Assembly (NCBI GenBank): GCA_958299035.1
Contig: CATQJL010000112.1
Location: 18,513,361-18,577,360 of the forward strand
Source: Cylicocyclus nassatus
Taxonomy: Eukaryota; Nematoda; Chromadorea; Rhabditida; Strongylidae
Reading direction: 5' to 3'
DNA: 64,000 nucleotides
Part shown: one piece after another, positions 31,199-41,228 of the stretch
Layout: every line of letters begins with the position of its first letter
Numbering within the stretch: position 1 is the stretch's first letter
Notes under the pieces: generated by a model
Told to the model about the DNA's origin: nothing
Databases searched by the model: none
The model's input: the letters and a program-made list of their open reading frames with translations, nothing else
Made by a program: the position numbers and the translations under genes

Positions 31199-33859
31199 AT
31201 GCCCAGGTTTAAAGAAAGCGAAACTTTTAAATTATTAGAAGACTTACCGCCGAATATGTTTCGCTTAACACGTGAAACGCTGTCGCTACGACAAAAAGCG
31301 ATAGCTACTCGCCAATCCTTAATATTCCTCCGACGTTGCCAGAAAACGAATGTGCTGCCTAATTTCATCAAGGATAAGAAATTAGGATATACCTGCGATC
31401 TCAGCGAAAATGATCCGAGGATTGTGAAGATTTATCAATCTATCCTGAAGATTATCATCAAAGAAAAACAGAGATCATTGTATAGTACCTTGTTGAAATG
31501 TAGCACAAAAGAACAAGCTTGTAAACGTCTCATGCCTGGTGAACGTTGGAGGAGGATTGAGGATGGGTCAAAGCTAATCTGTGATTCGATGCGGTCTAGA
31601 ATCAAATCCAAACTCCGCGCAAAGTACGACCGACTTTTGACTGAACTCTGCAGAAATTGTTCATGTGACAGAAGTAGCAAACCCTGCTACCGCTCCAATG
31701 GACTTGCATCTGAGAATGAAGCAACAACTAGAGTCACGATAATTGGCAACACTCAACTATCTTCTAACATCACCGAGCTTCTAAGCCTTGGTCCTTCGTT
31801 CTCCCCTGCACAGAATATCAACGCTATGACTTGCCGCAAGATAGTAGGAAGTTTGCACAAGCTCAGAGACACTCTTAGACTGAAAGCCAAATACGGCAGT
31901 CCAACAGATGCAGCTCGCGATAATAACAGCTTACTACCGACCATTCCCTTCCCTCAATCGTTTTACAAAGAACCATCACCCGTCCCCGAGATAGAAATGA
32001 AGTTCCATCTCTTATGCTCTGGTGTTTTCGAAGTTTTGAATAGAGCAAAACATCAACATCAGAATAACCTTACACCCAAACAGTGGCAAGGTTTTAAAGA
32101 GATACGTGAGCTAATCTCGAACGGCACGGTGCGACTATCTGTAAGCGATAAGGGAGGCGAATTCGTAGTAATGCCTCAAGAACTGGATCGTCGAATAACA
32201 ACAGCTCATCTAGCGGACACCACAACGTACAGAGTAGTTTCTGCGAAAGACTTCCGATCTCAGTGTAGAAAACTGAATGACGCTTGGACCGTGATAGCAA
32301 AATCTGCCGGACTTGACGACAGATTCATAAAGAGGTTGAAACTCAGATGTCCAAGTTGTCCGGTGTTTTACAGCCTGATTAAGACGCACAAGCTTTCTTT
32401 GCGGGACATGAGCTCAATGTCAGAGGATACTTACAAAATTAGACCTATTATTAGTTGTGTTGGCGGTCCCACCGATCGAATTTCGTGGTTCTTGAACAAG
32501 ATAGTGAGCCAGTTGCTTCCCAAAGTTCCAGCACATTTATCCAACTCTCGTGAATTTATCGAAAAAGTCCGAAGCGCTCAGTTTGATCCGAGCACTGTAG
32601 TCGAGTCATTCGATGTGACTTCGCTCTACACTAATGTGCAGAATGAACAAGCCTTGCAAGCGCTATCGGAATTGTTGGATAAACATGCAACCACCATCAA
32701 TACTTTTGGGCTTGGCAAAAGGCGGACTATGACCCTTATAAGCGAATGTTTGAAGTGCAACATCTTTAGATGGTCTGGGACTTACTATGCCCAGATACGC
32801 GGATTAGCTATGGGTCAGAGGTTGGCGCCGGTTCTCGCCATTTGTTTTATGAGTAAGATCGAAGAACCAGTGCTAGCCCGCATGCCGCTAATGTACTGCC
32901 GGTATATCGATGACTGTTGTATATTTACATCAACACAGTCCGAAATGGACAAGTGTTTCGAAATTTTGAGCCAGCAGTCGCAGTACATAAAGCTCACACG
33001 AGAGACACCACACGACGGATGGCTGCCTTACCTCAACGCGCAAGTAAGATTATCCAATGGTATTGTTAGCATGAAATGGTACCGCAAAGAAAGCTCGAAG
33101 AACATCCTTTTGAATGTTAAATCAGCGCATCCTGCATCTATGAAAAGAGCGGTGATCAAGAATATGTTTAAAACGGCTATGCAGATGTGCTCCGGAGAAA
33201 GAGAACGATGCGAGTCGCGAGATCTGGCCTCCAAGATTGCTTGCAGCAACGGTTACCATTCTTCGCCACATGATCAACATCAGGCGAATAGTAACAAAAT
33301 CCGCGATAATAAGCTTCCACTGTGCCTTCCATTTATTTCCGATAACATCAGTGCGGCATTTCGAAAATGTATTTCACGTGCACAACTGCAAAATGATATT
33401 GTTTTAGTCGACATCCCAGGTGACAATATCAAGACGCAGTTAGTTCGAAACAGACTTTACGATCGATACTGTATAACTAATCGATGCGTAGTCTGTCCGC
33501 ACGGCAAAATAGGTGATTGTGCACAAATGGGAGTGGTTTATCAGTTAGAATGTCTTAGCTGCAATGCCATCTACATCGGAGAAACCGGCAGAACACTTAG
33601 TACTCGCTTAAAAGAACATCTTGCAGATAAAAGGCGTAAAACATTGTTTTCACCTTTGGGCAAACATAGCCACGATTCGCATGGTGGAGCCGATTTCAAT
33701 ATCAAATGCCAAATCTTGGCACATGAGAAGGAAACCTCGGCGAGGAAGGCGTTAGAAGCATTCTGGATTTCTGCGAAGAATCCAGCAATGAACAATAAAA
33801 ATGAGTGTTTGTCAATTACCACGGACTTCCTCCCCTTCATATCTCTATGCAGACTGTAG
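31199..33859 (+). CDS. Penelope-like reverse transcriptase with GIY-YIG endonuclease, copy 2
   Basis: From the first ATG (31199) the frame encodes 886 residues; it stays open a further 22 codons upstream without an ATG. The N-terminal third is a basic region with a Cys-rich patch (CRNCSCDRSSKPC). RT motifs follow: KIRPIISCVGGPT, FDVTSLYTN (catalytic Asp about 472), GLAMGQRLAPVLA, and RYIDD (Asp 571-572). A Cys pair (CVVCPHGKIGDC) precedes the C-terminal GIY-YIG nuclease (about 779-860; VVYQLECLSCNAIYIGETGR, then R, H and the later E/N residues). This is the EN+ Penelope architecture: the nuclease nicks the target and RT copies the RNA there. The frame is uninterrupted, so it is potentially autonomous. 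Confidence 0.95.
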   Translation: MPRFKESETFKLLEDLPPNMFRLTRETLSLRQKAIATRQSLIFLRRCQKTNVLPNFIKDKKLGYTCDLSENDPRIVKIYQSILKIIIKEKQRSLYSTLLKCSTKEQACKRLMPGERWRRIEDGSKLICDSMRSRIKSKLRAKYDRLLTELCRNCSCDRSSKPCYRSNGLASENEATTRVTIIGNTQLSSNITELLSLGPSFSPAQNINAMTCRKIVGSLHKLRDTLRLKAKYGSPTDAARDNNSLLPTIPFPQSFYKEPSPVPEIEMKFHLLCSGVFEVLNRAKHQHQNNLTPKQWQGFKEIRELISNGTVRLSVSDKGGEFVVMPQELDRRITTAHLADTTTYRVVSAKDFRSQCRKLNDAWTVIAKSAGLDDRFIKRLKLRCPSCPVFYSLIKTHKLSLRDMSSMSEDTYKIRPIISCVGGPTDRISWFLNKIVSQLLPKVPAHLSNSREFIEKVRSAQFDPSTVVESFDVTSLYTNVQNEQALQALSELLDKHATTINTFGLGKRRTMTLISECLKCNIFRWSGTYYAQIRGLAMGQRLAPVLAICFMSKIEEPVLARMPLMYCRYIDDCCIFTSTQSEMDKCFEILSQQSQYIKLTRETPHDGWLPYLNAQVRLSNGIVSMKWYRKESSKNILLNVKSAHPASMKRAVIKNMFKTAMQMCSGERERCESRDLASKIACSNGYHSSPHDQHQANSNKIRDNKLPLCLPFISDNISAAFRKCISRAQLQNDIVLVDIPGDNIKTQLVRNRLYDRYCITNRCVVCPHGKIGDCAQMGVVYQLECLSCNAIYIGETGRTLSTRLKEHLADKRRKTLFSPLGKHSHDSHGGADFNIKCQILAHEKETSARKALEAFWISAKNPAMNNKNECLSITTDFLPFISLCRL

Positions 33860-34071
33860 ATCACTTATGTGCTTATATGGTATAGTCCATTCTATCCGCC
33901 AAGACCATCATTTCCGGTGCGGAACCCTAAATAGCGGTGTTCACAGGGTATGTTCATCTTCTGGCATAGCAGTTTTTGCGGTAGGAATGTTGAACGAAGG
34001 TTGAGAACTAGCAGGAATGGAGATGGTACTTGATGGCCTCGTTTCTCGGGTAACACTTTGAGCCATTTTCA

Positions 34072-34110
34072 GGCCTCTGAGGAAGACGAAAGGCGTCGAA
34101 ACGTTAGGCC
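34072..34110 (+). ncRNA. Hammerhead-like ribozyme core in pseudo-LTR 3
   Basis: Same motif as at 28117-28155, at the copy 2/copy 3 junction. Confidence 0.6.
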
Positions 34111-34176
34111 GTGATTGGAAATAAAAGAACACCTAACAAACCTGTTTGGCACAGAAGTACTTCTACTATACGAATT

Positions 34177-36837
34177 ATGCCCAGGTTTAAAGAAAGCGAA
34201 ACTTTTAAATTATTAGAAGACTTACCGCCGAATATGTTTCGCTTAACACGTGAAACGCTGTCGCTACGACAAAAAGCGATAGCTACTCGCCAATCCTTAA
34301 TATTCCTCCGACGTTGCCAGAAAACGAATGTGCTGCCTAATTTCATCAAGGATAAGAAATTAGGATATACCTGCGATCTCAGCGAAAATGATCCGAGGAT
34401 TGTGAAGATTTATCAATCTATCCTGAAGATTATCATCAAAGAAAAACAGAGATCATTGTATAGTACCTTGTTGAAATGTAGCACAAAAGAACAAGCTTGT
34501 AAACGTCTCATGCCTGGTGAACGTTGGAGGAGGATTGAGGATGGGTCAAAGCTAATCTGTGATTCGATGCGGTCTAGAATCAAATCCAAACTCCGCGCAA
34601 AGTACGACCGACTTTTGACTGAACTCTGCAGAAATTGTTCATGTGACAGAAGTAGCAAACCCTGCTACCGCTCCAATGGACTTGCATCTGAGAATGAAGC
34701 AACAACTAGAGTCACGATAATTGGCAACACTCAACTATCTTCTAACATCACCGAGCTTCTAAGCCTTGGTCCTTCGTTCTCCCCTGCACAGAATATCAAC
34801 GCTATGACTTGCCGCAAGATAGTAGGAAGTTTGCACAAGCTCAGAGACACTCTTAGACTGAAAGCCAAATACGGCAGTCCAACAGATGCAGCTCGCGATA
34901 ATAACAGCTTACTACCGACCATTCCCTTCCCTCAATCGTTTTACAAAGAACCATCACCCGTCCCCGAGATAGAAATGAAGTTCCATCTCTTATGCTCTGG
35001 TGTTTTCGAAGTTTTGAATAGAGCAAAACATCAACATCAGAATAACCTTACACCCAAACAGTGGCAAGGTTTTAAAGAGATACGTGAGCTAATCTCGAAC
35101 GGCACGGTGCGACTATCTGTAAGCGATAAGGGAGGCGAATTCGTAGTAATGCCTCAAGAACTGGATCGTCGAATAACAACAGCTCATCTAGCGGACACCA
35201 CAACGTACAGAGTAGTTTCTGCGAAAGACTTCCGATCTCAGTGTAGAAAACTGAATGACGCTTGGACCGTGATAGCAAAATCTGCCGGACTTGACGACAG
35301 ATTCATAAAGAGGTTGAAACTCAGATGTCCAAGTTGTCCGGTGTTTTACAGCCTGATTAAGACGCACAAGCTTTCTTTGCGGGACATGAGCTCAATGTCA
35401 GAGGATACTTACAAAATTAGACCTATTATTAGTTGTGTTGGCGGTCCCACCGATCGAATTTCGTGGTTCTTGAACAAGATAGTGAGCCAGTTGCTTCCCA
35501 AAGTTCCAGCACATTTATCCAACTCTCGTGAATTTATCGAAAAAGTCCGAAGCGCTCAGTTTGATCCGAGCACTGTAGTCGAGTCATTCGATGTGACTTC
35601 GCTCTACACTAATGTGCAGAATGAACAAGCCTTGCAAGCGCTATCGGAATTGTTGGATAAACATGCAACCACCATCAATACTTTTGGGCTTGGCAAAAGG
35701 CGGACTATGACCCTTATAAGCGAATGTTTGAAGTGCAACATCTTTAGATGGTCTGGGACTTACTATGCCCAGATACGCGGATTAGCTATGGGTCAGAGGT
35801 TGGCGCCGGTTCTCGCCATTTGTTTTATGAGTAAGATCGAAGAACCAGTGCTAGCCCGCATGCCGCTAATGTACTGCCGGTATATCGATGACTGTTGTAT
35901 ATTTACATCAACACAGTCCGAAATGGACAAGTGTTTCGAAATTTTGAGCCAGCAGTCGCAGTACATAAAGCTCACACGAGAGACACCACACGACGGATGG
36001 CTGCCTTACCTCAACGCGCAAGTAAGATTATCCAATGGTATTGTTAGCATGAAATGGTACCGCAAAGAAAGCTCGAAGAACATCCTTTTGAATGTTAAAT
36101 CAGCGCATCCTGCATCTATGAAAAGAGCGGTGATCAAGAATATGTTTAAAACGGCTATGCAGATGTGCTCCGGAGAAAGAGAACGATGCGAGTCGCGAGA
36201 TCTGGCCTCCAAGATTGCTTGCAGCAACGGTTACCATTCTTCGCCACATGATCAACATCAGGCGAATAGTAACAAAATCCGCGATAATAAGCTTCCACTG
36301 TGCCTTCCATTTATTTCCGATAACATCAGTGCGGCATTTCGAAAATGTATTTCACGTGCACAACTGCAAAATGATATTGTTTTAGTCGACATCCCAGGTG
36401 ACAATATCAAGACGCAGTTAGTTCGAAACAGACTTTACGATCGATACTGTATAACTAATCGATGCGTAGTCTGTCCGCACGGCAAAATAGGTGATTGTGC
36501 ACAAATGGGAGTGGTTTATCAGTTAGAATGTCTTAGCTGCAATGCCATCTACATCGGAGAAACCGGCAGAACACTTAGTACTCGCTTAAAAGAACATCTT
36601 GCAGATAAAAGGCGTAAAACATTGTTTTCACCTTTGGGCAAACATAGCCACGATTCGCATGGTGGAGCCGATTTCAATATCAAATGCCAAATCTTGGCAC
36701 ATGAGAAGGAAACCTCGGCGAGGAAGGCGTTAGAAGCATTCTGGATTTCTGCGAAGAATCCAGCAATGAACAATAAAAATGAGTGTTTGTCAATTACCAC
36801 GGACTTCCTCCCCTTCATATCTCTATGCAGACTGTAG
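34177..36837 (+). CDS. Penelope-like reverse transcriptase with GIY-YIG endonuclease, copy 3
   Basis: 886 residues from the ATG at 34177, identical to the copy 2 product and with all RT and GIY-YIG motifs. It is followed by a terminal pseudo-LTR (36862-37147), so copy 3 has pseudo-LTRs on both sides. Confidence 0.95.
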   Translation: MPRFKESETFKLLEDLPPNMFRLTRETLSLRQKAIATRQSLIFLRRCQKTNVLPNFIKDKKLGYTCDLSENDPRIVKIYQSILKIIIKEKQRSLYSTLLKCSTKEQACKRLMPGERWRRIEDGSKLICDSMRSRIKSKLRAKYDRLLTELCRNCSCDRSSKPCYRSNGLASENEATTRVTIIGNTQLSSNITELLSLGPSFSPAQNINAMTCRKIVGSLHKLRDTLRLKAKYGSPTDAARDNNSLLPTIPFPQSFYKEPSPVPEIEMKFHLLCSGVFEVLNRAKHQHQNNLTPKQWQGFKEIRELISNGTVRLSVSDKGGEFVVMPQELDRRITTAHLADTTTYRVVSAKDFRSQCRKLNDAWTVIAKSAGLDDRFIKRLKLRCPSCPVFYSLIKTHKLSLRDMSSMSEDTYKIRPIISCVGGPTDRISWFLNKIVSQLLPKVPAHLSNSREFIEKVRSAQFDPSTVVESFDVTSLYTNVQNEQALQALSELLDKHATTINTFGLGKRRTMTLISECLKCNIFRWSGTYYAQIRGLAMGQRLAPVLAICFMSKIEEPVLARMPLMYCRYIDDCCIFTSTQSEMDKCFEILSQQSQYIKLTRETPHDGWLPYLNAQVRLSNGIVSMKWYRKESSKNILLNVKSAHPASMKRAVIKNMFKTAMQMCSGERERCESRDLASKIACSNGYHSSPHDQHQANSNKIRDNKLPLCLPFISDNISAAFRKCISRAQLQNDIVLVDIPGDNIKTQLVRNRLYDRYCITNRCVVCPHGKIGDCAQMGVVYQLECLSCNAIYIGETGRTLSTRLKEHLADKRRKTLFSPLGKHSHDSHGGADFNIKCQILAHEKETSARKALEAFWISAKNPAMNNKNECLSITTDFLPFISLCRL

Positions 36838-36861
36838 ATCACTTATGTGCTTATATGGTAT

Positions 36862-37147
36862 AGTCCATTCTATCCGCCAAGACCATCATTTCCGGTGCGG
36901 AACCCTAAATAGCGGTGTTCACAGGGTATGTTCATCTTCTGGCATAGCAGTTTTTGCGGTAGGAATGTTGAACGAAGGTTGAGAACTAGCAGGAATGGAG
37001 ATGGTACTTGATGGCCTCGTTTCTCGGGTAACACTTTGAGCCATTTTCAGGCCTCTGAGGAAGACGAAAGGCGTCGAAACGTTAGGCCGTGATTGGAAAT
37101 AAAAGAACACCTAACAAACCTGTTTGGCACAGAAGTACTTCTACTAT
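36862..37147 (+). mobile_element. Terminal pseudo-LTR of the Penelope array
   Basis: A fourth copy of the unit start runs to ...CTTCTACTAT and then changes to host sequence at 37148. The host part (17 nt) is the polypyrimidine tract and AG of a host intron. Confidence 0.9.
37050..37088 (+). ncRNA. Hammerhead-like ribozyme core in the terminal pseudo-LTR
   Basis: Fourth copy of the motif. Self-cleavage here would define the 3' side of an array-derived RNA or cut a host pre-mRNA reading through. Confidence 0.55.
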
Positions 37148-37164
37148 CTTTTCATTCTTTTTAG

Positions 37165-38046
37165 GTCAACGGCTATCGTGCTGTGATTGTCGGGTGGGAT
37201 TTGACCGCAAAAGCATCTAAGGAGTTCTTAGATAGGGTGCATAAGGGTGATCAGGTACTTATCTTGAACCTCTGTTTGATACCCCTTTACTACCCTTTTT
37301 CTCAGGAAATGATCAATAGCCCACACTATGCAGTGCTGATAGACGTACGGGACCGTCTAGTACCACAACTCGGTTATATTCATCAGGATAATATAGAGCC
37401 GTATGCGGGAAGGATTATTCATAATCTAGTCAGTAGTTATATGGAGAGGTACGACGAATCAAAACACAGGTGAGTATGCCATGTTGCTAATTTGCATTAC
37501 TTTCGTAGTAACATTTGTGTACTTATCATTGTTGATGAATTTCGTTTTTGAACCTCAGTCCACTTTGTGTTTGGCACTTTTGTTTTATTGTTTCAAAAGC
37601 ACTGCCTATATGCCTAGGGATTTCACAGGGCAGTAAAGTGATAATATGATCAAAGGCAGTATCCCGGCAAGATCTCGCTATCCATTTTCACCTTTTCGGG
37701 GAATTCTTGCTATGTTAAACCCATACCTGGGCCTTGCAGCGTATGAAAATGGGAAAGCTGAGCTTTTTTCGAAGCTTTTCAGGTTTGCCAGTGGAAAATA
37801 CGATCAAGTAGGTGGGTTGCAGCAGACTTCTGGAGTGCTTTTACGCTTTTCAGAAGTGCTTCTTCGCTCCAGACTTTAGTGGTAGATCATTTGGGGGGGG
37901 GGGGGAGGGTCTGTTGTTGCAACGCTGTAACCCACTACGCACTTTGCCGGGACGCTGCTTTTAAGTTTGCGTGTTCCAATTTCACACTCCTCATGTTCAG
38001 GTACATACCGAAGCCATGGTTGAAACGAGTATACCCCGATGATTGA
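37165..38046 (+). CDS. YccV-like domain protein, C-terminal exons of a host gene
   Basis: Three phase-consistent exons are 37165-37254, 37306-37469 and 38001-38046, ending in TGA. They encode the last 99 residues. The segment GYRAVIVGWDLTAKAS...NSPHYAVLIDVRDRLVPQ...YIHQDNIEP...YIPKPWLKRVYPDD follows the pattern of YccV-like (hemimethylated-DNA-binding/HspQ-fold) domains in animal proteins: a GVI/GWD strand, YxVLxD, a QENIE-type strand and a terminal RPWL-YP. Bacterial relatives bind hemimethylated DNA or assist Lon; the animal role is not something I can state. The first intron is 51 nt. The second (531 nt) contains a MITE. The upstream exon is missing: the intron before 37165 holds the Penelope array and a gap. 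A short frame ending at a GTGAGT donor near 27145 is a conceivable but unproven 5' exon. Confidence 0.85.
37654..37960. mobile_element. AGGCAG/TTAA MITE inside a host intron
   Basis: The left end AGGCAGTATCCCGGCAA and right end TTGCCGGGACGCTGCT are inverted, flanked by TCAA and TTAA. It contains a 14-G-rich tract near 37892. It lies in the last intron of the YccV-like gene. Confidence 0.75.
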
Positions 38047-38403
38047 CAGTTACATTATATACGAAGCATTGCACATCATCTCTTGGTGAATTATACGGGA
38101 CATTTGTATATGTATAAAGCGTGGAGGATTTATTGTTATGTGTAGCTCAAAGTTTTACGATAAATTTTGTTTACGTGAAGGATTTTTGAATATATAAATT
38201 TTTTTCTCATCATCTCACGATCATGTTTGAGAGGATTGGTGAACTACACATGGGAAGTTATCGATTGTCAAACCTTTCGGCTTGAAATGATAAAGTCATG
38301 GAAATCTAGCAAAATTGGAAGTTTTCGCAAAACTTCCAGACATTCTATGCTCATAATTTGAAGTAACGGATCTTCTAGATCTTGAGATCTCTAATCTATA
38401 ATT
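38047..38403. other. 3' flank of the YccV-like gene
   Basis: AT-rich, without a recognised gene. The host transcript probably ends here, but no canonical AATAAA was pinpointed near the stop. Confidence 0.35.
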
Positions 38404-38560
38404 TATTTATTTATTTCATACGCACATAGGCGCGCTCAGAAATCCAACAAAAAAACCACATGATACTAGGTAGAACATGAAAGTGAATTGAAAACAAAGC
38501 AAATAACAAAAAACAACAACAAACAAAGCAGTTTTTCTTGACGGTTGCCATATAGGCTAA
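38404..38560 (-). mobile_element. LINE 3'-end fragment
   Basis: On the minus strand a non-coding stretch ends in GCGCGCCTATGTGCGTATGA followed by AAATAAATAAATAAAT, the short-repeat tail typical of CR1/Jockey-like LINE 3' ends. A family A left terminus abuts it at 38562. Confidence 0.45.
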
Positions 38561-38561
38561 A

Positions 38562-38765
38562 CTAGCTGGCTTACCGGCTCCGCCCGGCTTTGTCAAGAAC
38601 GATAAAGGTCCCTCTCCTAGCCTTGTACGACCTTTCCCTGTGCACATTTCTACATGAAATTCCCTCTTCCCGCTGTGTTAGTAATCAGCAGGCTCACCTA
38701 CCTCCCTCAACAATTCCCAGCCCCGACTCAAACTTTGCAAAAAATCGATAAAAGTAAGGGTAATT
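38562..38765. mobile_element. Family A fragment with left terminus
   Basis: Starts CTAGCTGGCTTACCGGCTCC after an A, as in the copies at 39355 and 62040, and includes CCCAGCCCCGACTCAAACTT and ATCGATAAAAGTAA internal sequence. It lacks the TATATATAAGA right end. Confidence 0.55.
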
Positions 38766-38971
38766 CTAAAAGCTGATGGCGCTATTTGGCTATCCGGGGC
38801 CCAAAATGTTTTTGTGATGGATCTTGCTCAGACTCGGTATATGGGGGTTATTTGAGCCGCTGATGACAAATATTGTAGTCATTTCGCGTGGCAGCGGGTA
38901 AAAATTATGAACCTGGCTGAAAACTTGGCAGGAAATTACCTAAAGTGCTGTTTCAAGAACATCGTGCTTAA

Positions 38972-39661
38972 AGGCAGCGTCCCACCAGATTGGGGGTACC
39001 TGGCTCTCGTGATGATGTAATATTAGACCCCCTACCTAAGCGATGACTGAAGTTCGAAGCGAAAAAGGGGGTCTACCAAGCCTGAAATTTGCTCCAAAAG
39101 TGGGTCGAATCTTACGGTAGGATCGGGCGCCGCCCACACGGCAATATCGATTTGCAGGGCCAGAGTGCGTATAGCGCACACTCATGAGCGCAGGGACCCG
39201 CAACGACTCTGCGTCTCTACCTTGCATGCACCTCGCACTCGGCCGATCCTACCGTAACATTCGGCCCACTTTCGGAGCAAATTTCAGGCTTGGTAGACTT
39301 CCATTTTCGCTCCGAACTTCAGATCGCTTAGGTAGGGGGTTTACTATTACATCACTAGTTGGCAAACCCGGCTCCGCCCGGCCCTGTTAATAACATATTT
39401 GTAACCAGCATGCTCGATTACCCCCCTGTGCCAACTCCCAGCTCCGTAGCTCAAATTTTGCAAAAAATCGATACGATGTCGATCGATAACGAAAAGTAGC
39501 CTATGACACGCTCCGAAGTGTATGTGTGCCGAGTTTGGTCCAAATCGGTTCGAAAATTAAAATTTCTATTCCGCACATACGTACATACAGACAGACACAC
39601 ATTCAGCTTTATATATAAGATTACGAGAGCCAGATACCCCCAGTCTGGTGGGACACTGCCT
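38972..39661. mobile_element. AGGCAG/TTAA fold-back MITE interrupted by a family A insertion
   Basis: TTAA precedes AGGCAGCGTCCCACCAGATT, and the right end is the inverse, AGTCTGGTGGGACACTGCCT, followed by TTGA. The two halves are inverted repeats (GGGGGTACCTGGCTCTCGTG; AGACCCCCTACC). The right arm is split at 39354/39621 by a 266-bp family A element. Confidence 0.85.
39355..39620. mobile_element. Family A, complete short copy nested in a MITE
   Basis: Starts CTAGTTGGCAAACCCGGCTC and ends TTCAGCTTTATATATAAGA. Comparison with the opposite arm of the host MITE shows insertion between A and T without target duplication. It contains a single internal unit (ATGCTCGATTACCCCCCTGT) and the ACAGACAGACACA tract. 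Confidence 0.8.
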
Positions 39662-40430
39662 TTGATCCTCATGATAAAGGCAATTCTGTGGTACAAAAGT
39701 TTTCCACGATCGTAGTGCTTTCCTTATAGGACCACTGCCGCGCGCGATACACCCCTCGGCGGCTTTTGCTCAAGCAAAAACAGGGGGAGGGAGATTTGCC
39801 GCGTGCGTTACGCGTTGGGACAGGTTATCAGGATAGTGCTGGAGACCGCCATGCAAAATGACCGTCTCTCCATTTCGTGAATACCTGGGATCTAAATTGG
39901 CCCGCAAGCGAAAAAAATGTTTATTCAAACCCTGCAACTCACCATAACTTCACAATAATGCGTTATGACAGCGAGCAGGCATCATATTCATAAGCAGTAT
40001 GCTTGTGAACCGTTGCAGGTAATGTTTTGAGCAAATCTTGAGCTTCGAACCATCTACTGTACACCCACTGTAACACCCACCCAAGAAAATGCGCTACCCT
40101 GCGAAATCAGCATGATATTCATGTTCAGCGCGCTAAATGACCACTCTAGACGAAGTTTAAAGCAAATCTATGTTTTCGATCCCATACCGTATAACCACCG
40201 TAACTCCATGAAAAGGTCCCAATATGCAGAGAGAGTATGAAATTCGTAATCAGCATGTCGAATAAGCCCTCTGACCGAACTCCAGCCGAATTCATGATTT
40301 TGACTTCCTACCGTGCACTTATCGTAACCACACGGGGAGACGTTCTGCGGAGAAAGTGTGATTTTTTTAATCATCATGTAATATAATCCTCATACACGAA
40401 GTCTGAGGAAGCTCTACGACAAAAAATTTT
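39662..40430. other. Stretch without a recognised gene
   Basis: No coding chain. Several short diverged blocks (ACTGTAACACCCACC, CGTAACTCCATG, CGTAACCACACG) suggest an old imperfect repeat with CGTAAC-type cores. Confidence 0.3.
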
Positions 40431-40439
40431 TGGGGCCCC

Positions 40440-40825
40440 GGATAGCCGAATAGCGCCGAACTAATATTGTACTCGTAATCAGGGTGCTCGATTACCTCCT
40501 TGTGCCAACTCCCAGCCCCGTGGCTCAAACTTCGCAAAAAATTCGATAAAATCGATAAATGTAATGGATATTCTAAAAACTGTTATTGTATTCGTAATCA
40601 GCATGCTCGATTACCCCCTGTGCCAAATCAATCGATAAAAATCGATAAAATCAGTATCGATCGATGACGAAATGTGGCCTATGACACCCGCCCGGCTCCG
40701 AAGTGTATGTGTGCAAAGTTTGGTCCGGATCGGTTCATAAATGGAATTTTCTATTTGGAACTTACATATAGACAGACAAACATACAGACAGACATACAAA
40801 CAGACATTCAGCTTTATATATAAGA
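40440..40825. mobile_element. Family A, degenerate copy
   Basis: Two partial ~110-bp units (ATTGTACTCGTAATCAGGGT, ATTGTATTCGTAATCAGCAT) are followed by the conserved CGAAGTGTATGTGTGC, GGTCCGGATCGGTTCA and ACAGACA tracts, ending TTATATATAAGA. Confidence 0.7.
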
Positions 40826-40910
40826 CAAGTAAATGGCACTATAGCCAAAATGACATATCCACAAGTAGAAATTCCATAAGTAATGAATCATGGCACAACC
40901 TACACCAACT

Positions 40911-41228
40911 CAGACAATGAAAGGCTCTCAGCCGGCCCCACCAAAAGCTCCGAGCAAGCCGCCGTTGCCTTATTGCCTCACTGTCGCTTCCCGCTGAGAG
41001 CTTTGCTAGAACTGGCAGCGAGCGGGCTGCCATAAAGTCTTCAGCGTGAAGCGAAAGTGGCGGCCATGCCTTATCGCCGCCACTTTCTCTTCGCCTGAAG
41101 ACTTTATGGCTGCCCGCTCGCTGCCAGTTCTAGCAAAGCTCTCAGCGGGAAGCGACAGTGAGGCAATAAGGCAACGGCGGCTTGCTCGGAGCTTTCGGTG
41201 GGGCCGGCTGAGAGCTTTTGATTGTCTG
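40911..41228. repeat. 318-bp near-perfect palindrome
   Basis: The arms (about 153 bp each) are inverted copies from CAGACAATGAAAGGCTCTCA to TGAGAGCTTTTGATTGTCTG, with an ~11-nt centre near 41068 (GGCCATGCCTTATCGCC). Only a few mismatches are visible. ORFs on both strands mirror each other and are artefacts. Probably a fold-back transposon; no target duplication was recognised. Confidence 0.9.

Larger units (their letters stand above)
30906..33883 (+). mobile_element. Penelope-like element, tandem copy 2
   Basis: A complete 2978-bp unit, pseudo-LTR followed by ORF, directly abutting copies 1 and 3 without intervening sequence. Head-to-tail tandems are characteristic of Penelope-like insertions. 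Confidence 0.95.
33884..36861 (+). mobile_element. Penelope-like element, tandem copy 3
   Basis: A complete 2978-bp unit with no difference from copy 2 that I could find by eye. Confidence 0.95.
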
